Positions 29,015 to 37,493 of a stretch of 64,000 nucleotides of DNA are shown here, one piece after another. This stretch comes from Leptospira biflexa serovar Patoc strain 'Patoc 1 (Paris)' (GTDB taxonomy: Bacteria; Spirochaetota; Leptospiria; Leptospirales; Leptospiraceae): positions 186,001 through 250,000 of the forward strand of contig NC_010843.1 in assembly GCF_000017685.1 (NCBI RefSeq), read 5' to 3'. The first letter of the stretch is position 1; each line of letters opens with the position of its first letter. The position numbers and the translations under genes are program-made. The notes beneath the pieces are model-generated. The model was given only the letters and a program-made list of their open reading frames with translations, was not told the DNA's origin and did not search any database.

Positions 29015-29672
29015 GGACCAAATGCAAATTGTATCCTTTCGAAATTAAAAACTGATAGGCAGCAGAAATTTCCTCTGGAATGAACGTTTCTTCTTGGAAA
29101 CCTAATTTTGGATATGCGATGACACGGCCAAGATCACCCACAATTTCATTGATGATCATAAAAAGATTGATTTTTGAATGTGGAGATTCCAATAAACTAT
29201 AATTAGGTGATGTTATTAAAAAATTTGGTCTAGGCCATTGTTTTTGAAGAGCCAATTGGATTCGGAGCGTCATGGAAGGTTTTTGGACTGCAATGATGGA
29301 GTCACATTGAAATCCCAAATCAAAAAGTAATTTTTGCGAGAATTGGATATTTTCGCCCGTATTTGTGGATTGAGGTTCAAGGAAGATAGACTCTTTCGGT
29401 ACACCCCTCTCCATTGCGCAATCTGCAAATGATTCGGCTTCCGAGTTTGGGAACACATGTTTTGTGAAAAAATTGAGACCTCCAGAGAACAATATATGGC
29501 TCGCAAAATTTTTTTGGTACAATGAAGCCGCATATTCAGCAACTCGGAAATCATGGCTACAGAGAACAAAAATGAGATCTGCCTTTTCCAGTTTGTCTTT
29601 CACACTCAAAAAATCCCAAATCTGCTTCGCGAAATGGAGGTGTTCATCGGGGATGTTCTTATCTAACTTCAT
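29004..29672 (-). CDS. YdcF-family (DUF218) protein
   Basis: 222 residues. The DUF218 core is visible: ADLIFVLCSHDFRVAEYAASLY, LFSGG, ERGVPKESIFLEPQSTNTGENI, then the C-terminal helices. No transmembrane anchor is present, as in E. coli YdcF, which binds SAM; other DUF218 proteins (SanA, ElyC) act in envelope integrity. The soluble form here suggests a cytoplasmic role. No operon partner. Confidence 0.87.
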   Translation of the reverse strand: MKLDKNIPDEHLHFAKQIWDFLSVKDKLEKADLIFVLCSHDFRVAEYAASLYQKNFASHILFSGGLNFFTKHVFPNSEAESFADCAMERGVPKESIFLEPQSTNTGENIQFSQKLLFDLGFQCDSIIAVQKPSMTLRIQLALQKQWPRPNFLITSPNYSLLESPHSKINLFMIINEIVGDLGRVIAYPKLGFQEETFIPEEISAAYQFLISKGYNLHLVPNR

Positions 29673-29974
29673 ACCTTACCTGAAATCAAAAATGACTAAA
29701 TGTTTCATCGGCAATTTCCTAAATGAAAATTTTGACCGTTTGCACAACTTACCAAACTGAAGTCAAAAATCGATATACTTAGTAAGAGAAAATATCTGCT
29801 TTGCGAAATCACTTTACCTCTACCAAGTTTAAAAAAGAATTCTCTATGGTTGGAAACTAAAGGATTCATTTCAGAGGATCATTAAACGTTTTTGCACCAA
29901 TTGGTGGTATTATAAATTTTATGAATATTGGAGAAACGTCGAAAACGATTTTTCTTCAGTGTTATCATTAGAAT
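29673..29974. other. Intergenic stretch without recognisable feature
   Basis: About 300 bases, AT-rich. No credible reading frame, RNA motif or strong hairpin was seen; it must hold the YdcF promoter at its left end. Confidence 0.5.
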
Positions 29975-30214
29975 CTACTTCCAACCCGGTAACCATTGGG
30001 CATTATCTTTTAAGTTTTCCCAAGGAATCATTTTTGATTTTTTCGTGAGGATGGCTTCGATTGTCACCTGATCGAGCGTATCGGTTGACCCTTCCTGCCA
30101 ATGGACTTTGGTCACGATAAAGTGTTTTTCTCTATCTAAAATGTTTACCGATGTCCATTTTGAGAGTAACAGTTTTTTCGGATTGATTTTATTTTTCAAA
30201 GAAGAAGGTTTCAT
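29975..30214 (-). CDS. TIGR02450-family small Trp-rich protein
   Basis: 79 residues. Near-complete match by eye to the TIGR02450 pattern: INPKKLLLSKWTSV, then EKHFIVTKV, IEAILTKKS, PWENLKD and the C-terminal W-x-PGWK. Tryptophans sit at the family positions. Function unknown; proteins of this family are widespread in proteobacteria and are usually single small genes. It is followed and preceded by AT-rich non-coding DNA. Confidence 0.88.
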   Translation of the reverse strand: MKPSSLKNKINPKKLLLSKWTSVNILDREKHFIVTKVHWQEGSTDTLDQVTIEAILTKKSKMIPWENLKDNAQWLPGWK

Positions 30215-30409
30215 TTTCAGTGTATCAATTCAGTGGAATCCTATGGTTGTATCCATTTTTTTATCTTTAGCCAAACAACGAGAGTCCTTGTCAATTTCGA
30301 ACAAAACAAATGCCTATCGATCGGCGCCTTCTATTCCCTTTCCCTAATGCGAAACATACGATACAAGTCTCTCAAGTATTTTCTGACTCTCAATTGAGAA
30401 AAACAAACC

Positions 30410-31083
30410 CTATTTGAGAAAACGACTTGTTATATCTTCATTGAATCCAGGTTCTTGTCCTATGGGAAATCCAATTAATTGACCTGAATCATGTATCTGA
30501 AGGATTTTATTTGCTTCTCTTTCTGCCACAATGAACTTCCGCCTGAGTTCCTGGTCGTCAACAGACTTGAGTGAAGCAATAAATCCTTCTAAATATTTTT
30601 TTGATTGTCGGAAACACACTCCAAGATGTTGGTAAGGAGCCTCGGATGGATTATTATAAAATTCTTCCAATCTTATCTCTTCCTTAGCGTATTGGATACA
30701 ATCCTCAAATTGCCCTTCTCCAATGGCACAATTTGACAATGTATTATATGCTGAATCATTATCTTTAAATAATTCAATTGCCTTATTTGCATATTTTTTT
30801 GTAGTATCTCAATCAAACTGGTGTAACAATTTACCCGACATTGTAGAATATATTTTTGATAATTCAAACTTAACTTGTTCATTTTTCGGATCTAAATCAT
30901 ACGCTCTTTTCACAAAAAAAGAGCCTTATCAAACTCATTAGACTTTGTATACCCAATTGCAACTCGAATGAGCTCATCTGTATCGGAAATCTGATTTGGA
31001 TCTTCTTTACTACAGAAACTGAAACAATGGATGAATAAAAAGAATAGAAGTAAATTCCGAATGAATGCAGGATGAATACCCAA
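30410..31083 (-). pseudogene. TPR-type lipoprotein, frameshifted and with an in-frame stop
   Basis: Read from TTG 31083, the frame gives a lipoprotein signal (LLLFFLFIHCFSFC), then SDTDELIRVAIGYTKSNEF and ends at TGA right after a run of seven T. One extra T would restore ALFFVKRAYDLDPKNEQVKF, a tetratricopeptide helix, and the frame then runs on to an in-frame TGA (LLHQFD-stop-DTTKKYANKAIEL) and through CAIGEGQFEDCIQYAKEEI to TAG at 30410. Two disabling changes in a 225-codon gene make it a pseudogene. The T-run could be a phase-variable or sequencing-error site, but the second stop is independent of it. Sits 13 nt after an integron-like element. Confidence 0.75.
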
Positions 31084-31095
31084 ATCCTATTTGCG

Positions 31096-31148
31096 GTATA
31101 CTTGAGCGAGGCATTGTGCCGAAGCATAGTGTTAATTCGCTGTTATAC
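31096..31148 (-). repeat. attC-like imperfect palindrome between two lipoprotein genes
   Basis: On the minus strand, GTATAAC (31148-31142) starts 4 nt after the patatin stop. The element folds as AGCGA, five unpaired bases, CACTATGC, loop TTCG, GCACAATG, two unpaired bases, TCGCT, and ends at GTATAC (31101-31096). The central stem pairs fully if two G-U pairs are allowed. Core-like ends, asymmetric bulges and its place directly after a stop and just before the next gene are the geometry of an integron attC site. The 3' core is degenerate relative to GTTRRRY and no integrase is in the window, so the name is tentative. Confidence 0.5.
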
Positions 31149-31152
31149 GAAG

Positions 31153-32280
31153 TCATTCAAGTTTTTTAGATTCTTCCTTTATTTTATATAAAGATTCACT
31201 AAAAGCTTTTTTTATTAAAGTTTCATACTCATTTCCTTTACCTAGAATTATTTCAGAATCGTTCGGGATTTGATAATTTAAGTCTATGACTAGGACTTTA
31301 CATGATAATGATTCCTCATAAATTGCCTTTTTACCACTCACATTTATTCCAATAATTATGTCTGGCTTGAAAGTTGAACAAGCATCGGAAATAGGTGTAG
31401 AAGCTGATCGATCAATTCCCGGATCAATTCTAGAATTATTGTTGAGTTTAAAAATATAAGGGTTACTTATGCTACCTGATATCGCATGAGCAAGATTTCC
31501 CCGCTTATTTATTATTAAGTCGACTCCTTGGCCATTTTTTTGAAAATGTGAAGTGGCATATTTAATTGGTAAATCTTCAATCAGCGATTGATTAAAGTAA
31601 TTATCTAAAAAAGATTCAAAATTATCTAAATTTTTTTCATCTATCGAACGGGCTGAATTATCTGCAATTAACATACCTCCGGCTATTCCGAGAAATGGAT
31701 TTATAAATGCTAATGCCAGCCCGCCTAAAAGTCCATTTGATTCAGCTGCCTCATACTTCATTTGTGTCATACGTTTGATATAAAGCTCCATCAAGTTACT
31801 ATATATATATTGATGATCGCCTCTCGGGTATTTTGCATACAGGGATCCTACAAATGCCCCCATGCTGTTTCCATAAACACAATTTGGAGATAAATTTAGA
31901 TAATTTATAGCTTTAAGCGCGCCTAGGTGCGCAATGCCATTAGATCCTCCAACAGAAAGTACTAAACATATATTCTTGTCTCTAAATTTATCAGCAAATT
32001 TTTCGGGCACGAGGAATGCATCAAATACATATCCTTTTGTTCCTGTAGAATCTTCAATCTTAACATATTGCCCGTACACATCATCTACGAATTCAAATTT
32101 ATTAGTTTCTTCAATAATGAAGATTTTTTCATTATTATATAATTTTTTTATTACAGGGCTATTTTTGTTTGGAGATTCACGAACACTTAGGTGAGTAAGA
32201 ACTGAGACCAAAGCTTCTTCTTTTTTGCAACAAATCAACAATATAGTAAAAAAACATAATAACATTCTTTTTTGTTTCAT
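31153..32280 (-). CDS. Patatin-like phospholipase lipoprotein with N-terminal SH3 domain
   Basis: 375 residues from ATG 32280 (AAGGAA upstream; the longer frame to 32328 is unlikely). Lipobox LLICC, then a bacterial SH3-like domain (~28-92: LSVRESPNKNSPVIKKLYNNEKIFII...GYVFDAFL), then a patatin domain: oxyanion GGSNGIAHLGAL (111-122), nucleophile Ser139 in GNSMG, catalytic Asp286 in DPG (usually DGG/DGA). Probably a surface- or periplasm-anchored lipid acyl hydrolase targeted to peptidoglycan or another ligand by SH3. The AT-rich composition differs from flanking housekeeping genes; it looks acquired, and sits in a cassette-like slot. Confidence 0.85.
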   Translation of the reverse strand: MKQKRMLLCFFTILLICCKKEEALVSVLTHLSVRESPNKNSPVIKKLYNNEKIFIIEETNKFEFVDDVYGQYVKIEDSTGTKGYVFDAFLVPEKFADKFRDKNICLVLSVGGSNGIAHLGALKAINYLNLSPNCVYGNSMGAFVGSLYAKYPRGDHQYIYSNLMELYIKRMTQMKYEAAESNGLLGGLALAFINPFLGIAGGMLIADNSARSIDEKNLDNFESFLDNYFNQSLIEDLPIKYATSHFQKNGQGVDLIINKRGNLAHAISGSISNPYIFKLNNNSRIDPGIDRSASTPISDACSTFKPDIIIGINVSGKKAIYEESLSCKVLVIDLNYQIPNDSEIILGKGNEYETLIKKAFSESLYKIKEESKKLE

Positions 32281-32779
32281 AATATATTCCTTTTTAAATG
32301 ATTTCGCATAACAATATTCTAATATCATCGCACATAGCTACCACTTTCTTGCCAGTTAAATGCATTACGCTTATCCCAAAATTCAAGTCGGTTATACTCA
32401 TCAAGCTTATCTCCGAATTCAAGTCAGTGAATCGCACTGAGCTAAACACCCCTACTTCCGCGAGATTTCCAACTTGCAGTTCACTCCCCGCAATGAATCA
32501 TCCAAATTTTTGAGTTTTCAAACCAATAACGATTCCCCCATCGAACACTTTGTACAAATGGTACACAAATATGTGAAATTAAAAACATTTGGATGTACTG
32601 ATATACGAAATGTATCACATCGATTCCTAAGCACTCTCCTATTTTTGCACTACAAAGTACAAAATGTCCAATAAATAATAGGTCCTTACCTTTTTTATAT
32701 TTTATTCTTACAAACTGTACGATTCTTGCATTCGTTTTTGGTATAGGAGAAGGCCGTAATTGGTCTTTCAAAACGGAAT
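32281..32779. other. Intergenic region with decayed integron-like core and short direct repeat
   Basis: On the minus strand, GTTATGC (32312-32306) precedes the patatin ribosome-binding site, like the core end of an attC followed by a cassette gene. Further right, a degenerate direct repeat of about 20 nt (GCTTATC... AATTCAAGTC) occurs twice between 32367 and 32427. No credible gene is seen; the open frames here cross these repeats and lack protein-like composition. The right end must hold the promoter of the outer-membrane protein gene. Confidence 0.45.
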
Positions 32780-34543
32780 ATGCGAAGATCGATCCATTTA
32801 TATTTGCTTTTGTTCACACTGTCACTCGGAAGTTTTTTAGAAGCACAGACAACACCCCAAGAACCTTCGGGACCCAATCTTTCCCCGAACCCCACAACCG
32901 CACCACAGAATACAGCTTCCGTTGTGCCTCCTGTCCAAGATCCAAAACAGGCTCCCCCGACTTGGTCGGATGGACTCAGTGTAGGAGCACTTGTAAGAGT
33001 CCGACCAGAGATGAAGTACAATTTTGATTTCAATCGCAATACCAATGACAATGTCGATTTCACAGGACAAAAGATCCAATTTTGGATCCAAAAGGAATTC
33101 ACAAAGGATGTGATTGCAAAAATCACCTTCCAAGACAGCCGCCTTTGGGGGGCCGAAAAAGGATCCTTAACTGGATTGTCTACTGCCAATGATGGCACAA
33201 GGCAAAGCACTGATGTAAGGGAAGCCTATGTCGAAGTGAAAAACAATTTCAATCTCCCCTTCCACTTCCAAGTAGGCCGCCAAATTATGCGCTATGGAGA
33301 GGAACGTTTGGTGGGTTCTCTCGATTGGACCAATGTCGGAAGGAGTTTTGATGGATTACGACTGAAGTGGGAAGATAAATATTTTTCTTCTCATGCATTT
33401 GTCACATCAGTGAGCGAACGCCACTCTGATATCGCAGGCAACACAACCAATTTCGGAGTGAAAACCCAATTCAACTCCTACTTAGATTGTCCTTATAATG
33501 GCACAAAGGTTTGTACCGCAAAAATTGATGCCAAAAGACAAGAGTTAGGCGACTCCTACTTCACAGGATTTTATAACACACTGAAACCCTCCGACTACCT
33601 TCATATTGATTTGTATTATCTTGGTTTGCAAAAAGAATACCTAAGGACTAACCAATCCCTTGTCCTCACCACAGGTGAAGTGGGAAATCCCAATACAAGG
33701 GCTGGCAGGTGGGATGTGCTCCATACCTACGGGATGCGACTCACAAACAAAACACAAGCGAACAAAAAAGCCTTACAAGCCATTGACTACTCCTTTGAAT
33801 ATGCAGTGCAAACGGGAACCACAGGTAGAAATGTCACACCAAAATGGGATAGTTCCCAAACCGATGTTAACTTAGTAGACCCACTCAACAATTCCACTTA
33901 CAAACAAAACCTTTACCGTGAAAAAGAACGTTACAAAACCTATGCATTTGGCGCTGACATTGGTTATACGATCTCTAAGTTCCGTGTGGGAGTCGCCTAT
34001 GATGTGGGAAGTGGGGACCCTAATCGTTCCGATGGTTCCGTTGCCTCCTTCCAAAATCTATTCCACACCAACCATTTGTTTTATGGAATGGCCGACCAAG
34101 TCAGCTGGGTGAACATGAAATCAAAATCAGTAAATCTAAGTTATGCGACTGAATCCTATGGAAGTTTTCGTATCGACTACTTTGCCATCGAAAAACACAA
34201 ATTGCAAGATAGTTGGTATGACATTGCAGGAGTTGCGAAGTCAGGTGCGAGTACTGAATCCTTCTCCAATAACCAATATGACACAAACCAAGTCCTCACA
34301 GAAAAAGGAGCAGGTGAAAATCGTCCGGTTTCCTTACTCGGCCGTTCCCTCTTCCGCGAAGTGGATTTCAAATACAATCTCCCCTACAAAAACATTCTAA
34401 TCGAAGCAGGTTACAGTATGATCTTTGCAGGGGATGCCATCCAAAACAAAGTGAATGACCGCACTGTGAATGCAAATGTGTATTCAAACCAATTTGGAAA
34501 AAACGCACAATTTGCCTATCTAATGGTGACAGCACAATTTTAG
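32780..34543 (+). CDS. Alginate-export-family outer-membrane beta-barrel protein
   Basis: 587 residues. Signal peptide ~1-22 (LSLGSFLEAQ), a Pro/Thr-rich linker, then an outer-membrane barrel of the Alginate_exp/AlgE type: WIQKEFTKDVIAKITFQDSRLWG, VREAYVEVKN, FHFQVGRQIMRYGEERLVG, RSFDGLRLKW. It ends FAYLMVTAQF with a terminal Phe. Despite the family name, most members are porins for unknown anionic solutes; alginate is not implied. ATG at 32780. A large hairpin 38 nt downstream probably ends the transcript. Confidence 0.88.
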   Translation: MRRSIHLYLLLFTLSLGSFLEAQTTPQEPSGPNLSPNPTTAPQNTASVVPPVQDPKQAPPTWSDGLSVGALVRVRPEMKYNFDFNRNTNDNVDFTGQKIQFWIQKEFTKDVIAKITFQDSRLWGAEKGSLTGLSTANDGTRQSTDVREAYVEVKNNFNLPFHFQVGRQIMRYGEERLVGSLDWTNVGRSFDGLRLKWEDKYFSSHAFVTSVSERHSDIAGNTTNFGVKTQFNSYLDCPYNGTKVCTAKIDAKRQELGDSYFTGFYNTLKPSDYLHIDLYYLGLQKEYLRTNQSLVLTTGEVGNPNTRAGRWDVLHTYGMRLTNKTQANKKALQAIDYSFEYAVQTGTTGRNVTPKWDSSQTDVNLVDPLNNSTYKQNLYREKERYKTYAFGADIGYTISKFRVGVAYDVGSGDPNRSDGSVASFQNLFHTNHLFYGMADQVSWVNMKSKSVNLSYATESYGSFRIDYFAIEKHKLQDSWYDIAGVAKSGASTESFSNNQYDTNQVLTEKGAGENRPVSLLGRSLFREVDFKYNLPYKNILIEAGYSMIFAGDAIQNKVNDRTVNANVYSNQFGKNAQFAYLMVTAQF

Positions 34544-34580
34544 AAATAAATTGTCTTACGAATACTCGATAGGATCCTGC

Positions 34581-34644
34581 CTTGTTTCGATGCAATTTGA
34601 GACAAGGGGGAATTTTCGGTTGTTTCAAATTGCATCGAAACAAG
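34581..34644. terminator. Very long hairpin (25-bp stem) after the outer-membrane protein gene
   Basis: Arms 34581-34605 and 34620-34644 match at 24 of 25 positions (beginning CTTGTTTCGATG), with a 14-nt G-rich/T-rich loop. There is no good T-tract afterwards, so it may block 3' exonucleases or be a mobile palindromic element rather than a classical terminator. Confidence 0.6.
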
Positions 34645-34714
34645 ATACAATGAACTTACTTAGGCCACTGTCATATCCGATTTCAAAGAATTTTTACTTT
34701 TTTTATTTTTTTTT

Positions 34715-34781
34715 GCGCCTCGCATCTGTTAGTGGATTGTCATTCTATCCAAACACGACCGCGCTTTCCGCTGCAATCTTT
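34715..34781 (+). repeat. 67-bp direct repeat, copy 1 (flanks ankyrin gene)
   Basis: Matches 36043-36109 at 60 of 67 positions without gaps, with an identical 34-base block beginning TTAGTGGATTGTCATTC. It lies about 300 bp beyond the ankyrin gene's stop, in the otherwise non-coding stretch 34645-35084, where I saw nothing else of note. GTGGAT can pair with ATCCA...CAC in the block with a 2-nt bulge. Confidence 0.8.
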
Positions 34782-35084
34782 GCTTCGCAAAGGATTTCCC
34801 CAAGGAAAGCAAATTCATCGTTTCAAACTTGTATCAGAGATTCAGGTTATCATATAAAACAAAGCGCAAATTATGTTGGATTCGTTTCACTCATCCACCA
34901 AGTCAAACCGACGGTTTGTTTGTATCCTCTCTCCTATAGTCGCTTGCGGATTTTTCGCTGGCGCGGGAATTGATTCCATATTCCAAAAGGATCTTCTTAT
35001 TTTGGTAAGGATAGTTGAATTCTAATAAAACCAAAATCCATGGTTTTATCTTTCCCATCTCACGATCAACTTTCTTCAGAATGA

Positions 35085-35963
35085 TCATGGAACTTTATCC
35101 GGTTTCACATGTTTGTATTCAATTCCCTTTTCTTTGAGAAAGGCAACGATCTTATTAAAGTTCCATTCATCAAAACGAGGAGTATTTCTTGATCTTTCCT
35201 TAATTTGCAATCTTTCCTGAATCAATTTAGCTTCATATACCCTCGGGTATAACTCCATACTCAAGTCGAAACCATTTTTTAATAAAAACAATGTGATATA
35301 AAGATGATGATGTGTCATTGACTCAGCCACAGCGCGACCATGCCCAAAATTGACATTCGCACCTCTTGCCACGAGCATCTCTACACTTTTGAAATGTCCA
35401 TTCTTCGCAGCAACACTCAAGGCTGATTCTGGCGGATGATTTTCATCTAACAAACTCTCATCATAGATTGCCTTAGCATTGGGATCTCCACCATGATCGA
35501 GGAGTAATTTCAACATGGCAGGACTTTGGCGAGCTGCATAAATCATAGGAGACTCAGGGTTTAAAACTGACTTAAAATTTGGATTAGCACCATGTTTTAG
35601 AAGGGGAAGTATCGCCCCTTCTCGGTCCCAAACAATTGCCAAACTTAATAATGGGATTCCAACATCATTGGGAATGTTCAAATCAACCTTTTTCTCGGAA
35701 AGAAAAGTTTGTAATTGGTTCTCATCATAAAGATAAATTGCCCTTGCCATTTCCCATTGCGGTGTATTTTGGAATTTTCGTGGATCAAAGTGCCTTAGTT
35801 GTTTTTTATCAACTTCTTTGTCTAAGAGATTTGATTCTGTTAGTTTTAAATAATAAGACTTAGTCTGTGTCCAAATACAACCAATCATCAACAAAGGAAA
35901 CAGAGCCATGAACAAACGTAATTTGGTTCTGTTAAAAATGGTTTTTGATTCAAATTCATTCAT
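35085..35963 (-). CDS. Ankyrin-repeat lipoprotein
   Basis: 292 residues. An N-terminal hydrophobic segment (~16-29) ends in LLMIGC, so lipidation at about Cys29 is likely. From ~70 to 230 there are four or five ankyrin repeats: GIPLLSLAIVWDREGAILPLLKHGANPNF, SPMIYAARQ...LLLDHGGDPN, SALSVAAKNGHFKSVEMLVARGANVN. Ankyrin repeats bind proteins; in secretion-toxin loci they often act as immunity modules. It is bracketed by 67-bp direct repeats and lies downstream of two toxin-fragment/lipoprotein pairs on the same strand, but nothing here proves an immunity role. Confidence 0.9.
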   Translation of the reverse strand: MNEFESKTIFNRTKLRLFMALFPLLMIGCIWTQTKSYYLKLTESNLLDKEVDKKQLRHFDPRKFQNTPQWEMARAIYLYDENQLQTFLSEKKVDLNIPNDVGIPLLSLAIVWDREGAILPLLKHGANPNFKSVLNPESPMIYAARQSPAMLKLLLDHGGDPNAKAIYDESLLDENHPPESALSVAAKNGHFKSVEMLVARGANVNFGHGRAVAESMTHHHLYITLFLLKNGFDLSMELYPRVYEAKLIQERLQIKERSRNTPRFDEWNFNKIVAFLKEKGIEYKHVKPDKVP

Positions 35964-36042
35964 CTCTAGTGGTTCCTATCTTGTTATCCATACATCTCAT
36001 AAATTGATTGTCAAGTGTTTGAACCAATTTGGATTCGCTTTA

Positions 36043-36109
36043 GCGCCACGTATCACTTAGTGGATTGTCATTCTATCCAAACACGACCGCTCTATCCGCT
36101 CCAATCTTT
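36043..36109 (+). repeat. 67-bp direct repeat, copy 2
   Basis: Partner of 34715-34781, same orientation, 1,328 bp away. It starts 80 bp upstream of the ankyrin gene. The gene-bearing segment between the copies could have been inserted or could be lost by recombination between them. Confidence 0.8.
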
Positions 36110-36273
36110 CCGAAATCATATTTATCCATGAACCACTAATTTTTATTGTACCCTCTGGTTAGAACAAAAATCAGTGACTCCAGTTAGGATTTGTTCTCTA
36201 ATCTAGATTTGGCGTGACTAAACAAAATAACATAAACAATATTCTTAATTTGGTTTTCAATTTATCGCATTTA

Positions 36274-36502
36274 TCAGTTTGTTTCATCTATGTCACAAGA
36301 CATATTTCTTATATCCCAAGTGAAATCATTTTCATGTAATACTATTTCAATTCGAATGTACAAATTATCTTCTACTTTATACCAATATTCAGCCCCATAT
36401 TCTTGTAGATTCAAAGTAGTTGGCTCTTTCAAAGTTTGAATCTACAGAAGAAACGCAACAAATAGAAAGGAAAACAAAGATATAAAACTTGACTAACATC
36501 AT
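36274..36502 (-). pseudogene. Small lipoprotein gene, frameshifted (immunity-like position)
   Basis: ATG at 36502 shares one base with the stop of the upstream toxin-like fragment (TAATG). It encodes a lipoprotein signal MMLVKFYIFVFLSICC. That frame stops after NYFESTRIWG, but another frame carries on with TLKEPTTLNLQEYGAEYWYKV and FTWDIRNMSCDIDETN to TGA at 36274. One frameshift near 36440 joins them into a ~76-codon lipoprotein. Too short and AT-rich to assign a family. Its position directly after a toxin-like C-terminus is the basis for the immunity suggestion. Confidence 0.55.
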
Positions 36503-36711
36503 TACTTCTTGAACTGAAAGTGTAAGTGTGTTCCGTGTCCTTTTGACTGCGATTTACCTCTATCAGTTCTAACTGTCACTCCGTTTATAGGGTTGTTTTT
36601 GAAATATTCAATGACTTTCGTATCATTAAATGTGACCTCGAGTTCATTGCCTTGTGGTATATATTGACTAGCCAATTTTATCAATTCAATTGTAGGGTAA
36701 TAGACAAATCA
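36502..36711 (-). pseudogene. Orphan M23-like C-terminal fragment (toxin-tip-like) 2
   Basis: An open stretch of about 69 codons without a proper start (first candidate TTG at 36684) reads IELIKLASQYIPQGNELEV, TFNDTKVIEYFKNN, then GKSQSKGHGTHLHFQFKK. GHGTHLHFQ has the HxH of the LytM/M23 peptidase C-terminus, while the first zinc ligands (HxxxD) are absent. It looks like the 3' tip of a larger protein left after recombination. It lies 15 bp after the lipoprotein upstream and is coupled to the small lipoprotein downstream. Confidence 0.5.
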
Positions 36712-36725
36712 CCCGCCCCCCTCTC

Positions 36726-37493
36726 CTACTTCCCAGCCTTTACCTGCGACGCCAAACCATCTGTCAAAAGATCCAATTCTTCTATCGAAAATCCACGCAA
36801 CTGTTCATCTTTTAATCCAATCTTTGGATCTTTGACTGCCACCTTGAGGGCTTTTTTAACATTTGATAGATACTTTTCAGGAAAAGTATTGTCAGCTTCA
36901 ATATAACCGAGGAAACTTGCGCCAAGATCATCTTCGACATTGACGAGTGCTCTGTCCTTAATGGTAACTATTGCCCATGATATGGGAGAACTGCCATAAG
37001 CTTGAGATGAATTTTTAAAGTAGAATTTACACTTTATTAGAACATCAGAATAATTAGAGCATTTAACATAGTTTATTAACCCTTCTGAATTGCTTCCCGC
37101 AGTGTCGAAGCTAGAATACGTTTGAATACGATACTTAAATTGTCCTTTGTCCGACCCAACTTCGAAATAAATTGTTGTTGAATTATCGTAACCCATGATT
37201 TGACTAGCCTCTATTCCTTTAATAAAGATAAGAGCATCTTCCTTCCTTCCGAAATAAAAATCGAAATCATCTAATATTCGTTTTGTTTCAATACTGTGCA
37301 TATTGTCGAAATCCTCTTTCGAATTCCCAATTATGCTCCCTTCGCTAATTAAAACATCTGCTCTAATTTTAGCATAATTGATTTTTGCTTTTTTTGAGTT
37401 CGTTTCTTCTGCATTAGCATTAGGTAAAGAATCTTCTTTTTTACAGTTGTATAAAAACAAAAAGATTAATGTCATATACAGAATTTGCTTCAT
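36726..37493 (-). CDS. Lipoprotein, candidate immunity protein
   Basis: 255 residues. Signal peptide with lipobox LFLYNC, then a polar linker rich in Asn/Glu/Lys and a globular domain (ILDDFDFYFGRKEDALIFIKG, GQFKYRIQTYSSFDTAG, YVKCSNYSDVLIKCKFYF) ending in charged helices. I recognise no family. The ATG overlaps the stop of the upstream M23-like fragment by four bases (ATGA). A lipoprotein coupled to a peptidoglycan-hydrolase-like toxin tip is the usual place for a periplasmic immunity protein. That role is inferred from position only. Confidence 0.65.
   Translation of the reverse strand: MKQILYMTLIFLFLYNCKKEDSLPNANAEETNSKKAKINYAKIRADVLISEGSIIGNSKEDFDNMHSIETKRILDDFDFYFGRKEDALIFIKGIEASQIMGYDNSTTIYFEVGSDKGQFKYRIQTYSSFDTAGSNSEGLINYVKCSNYSDVLIKCKFYFKNSSQAYGSSPISWAIVTIKDRALVNVEDDLGASFLGYIEADNTFPEKYLSNVKKALKVAVKDPKIGLKDEQLRGFSIEELDLLTDGLASQVKAGK

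Noticed and set aside
32474..32674. Open frames in the 32.3-32.8 kb gap on both strands
   Set aside because: Short, overlapping, without ribosome-binding sites and across short repeats.
34551..34973. 140-codon open frame after the outer-membrane protein gene
   Set aside because: It runs through the 25-bp hairpin and one 67-bp repeat and has no start signal or family resemblance.
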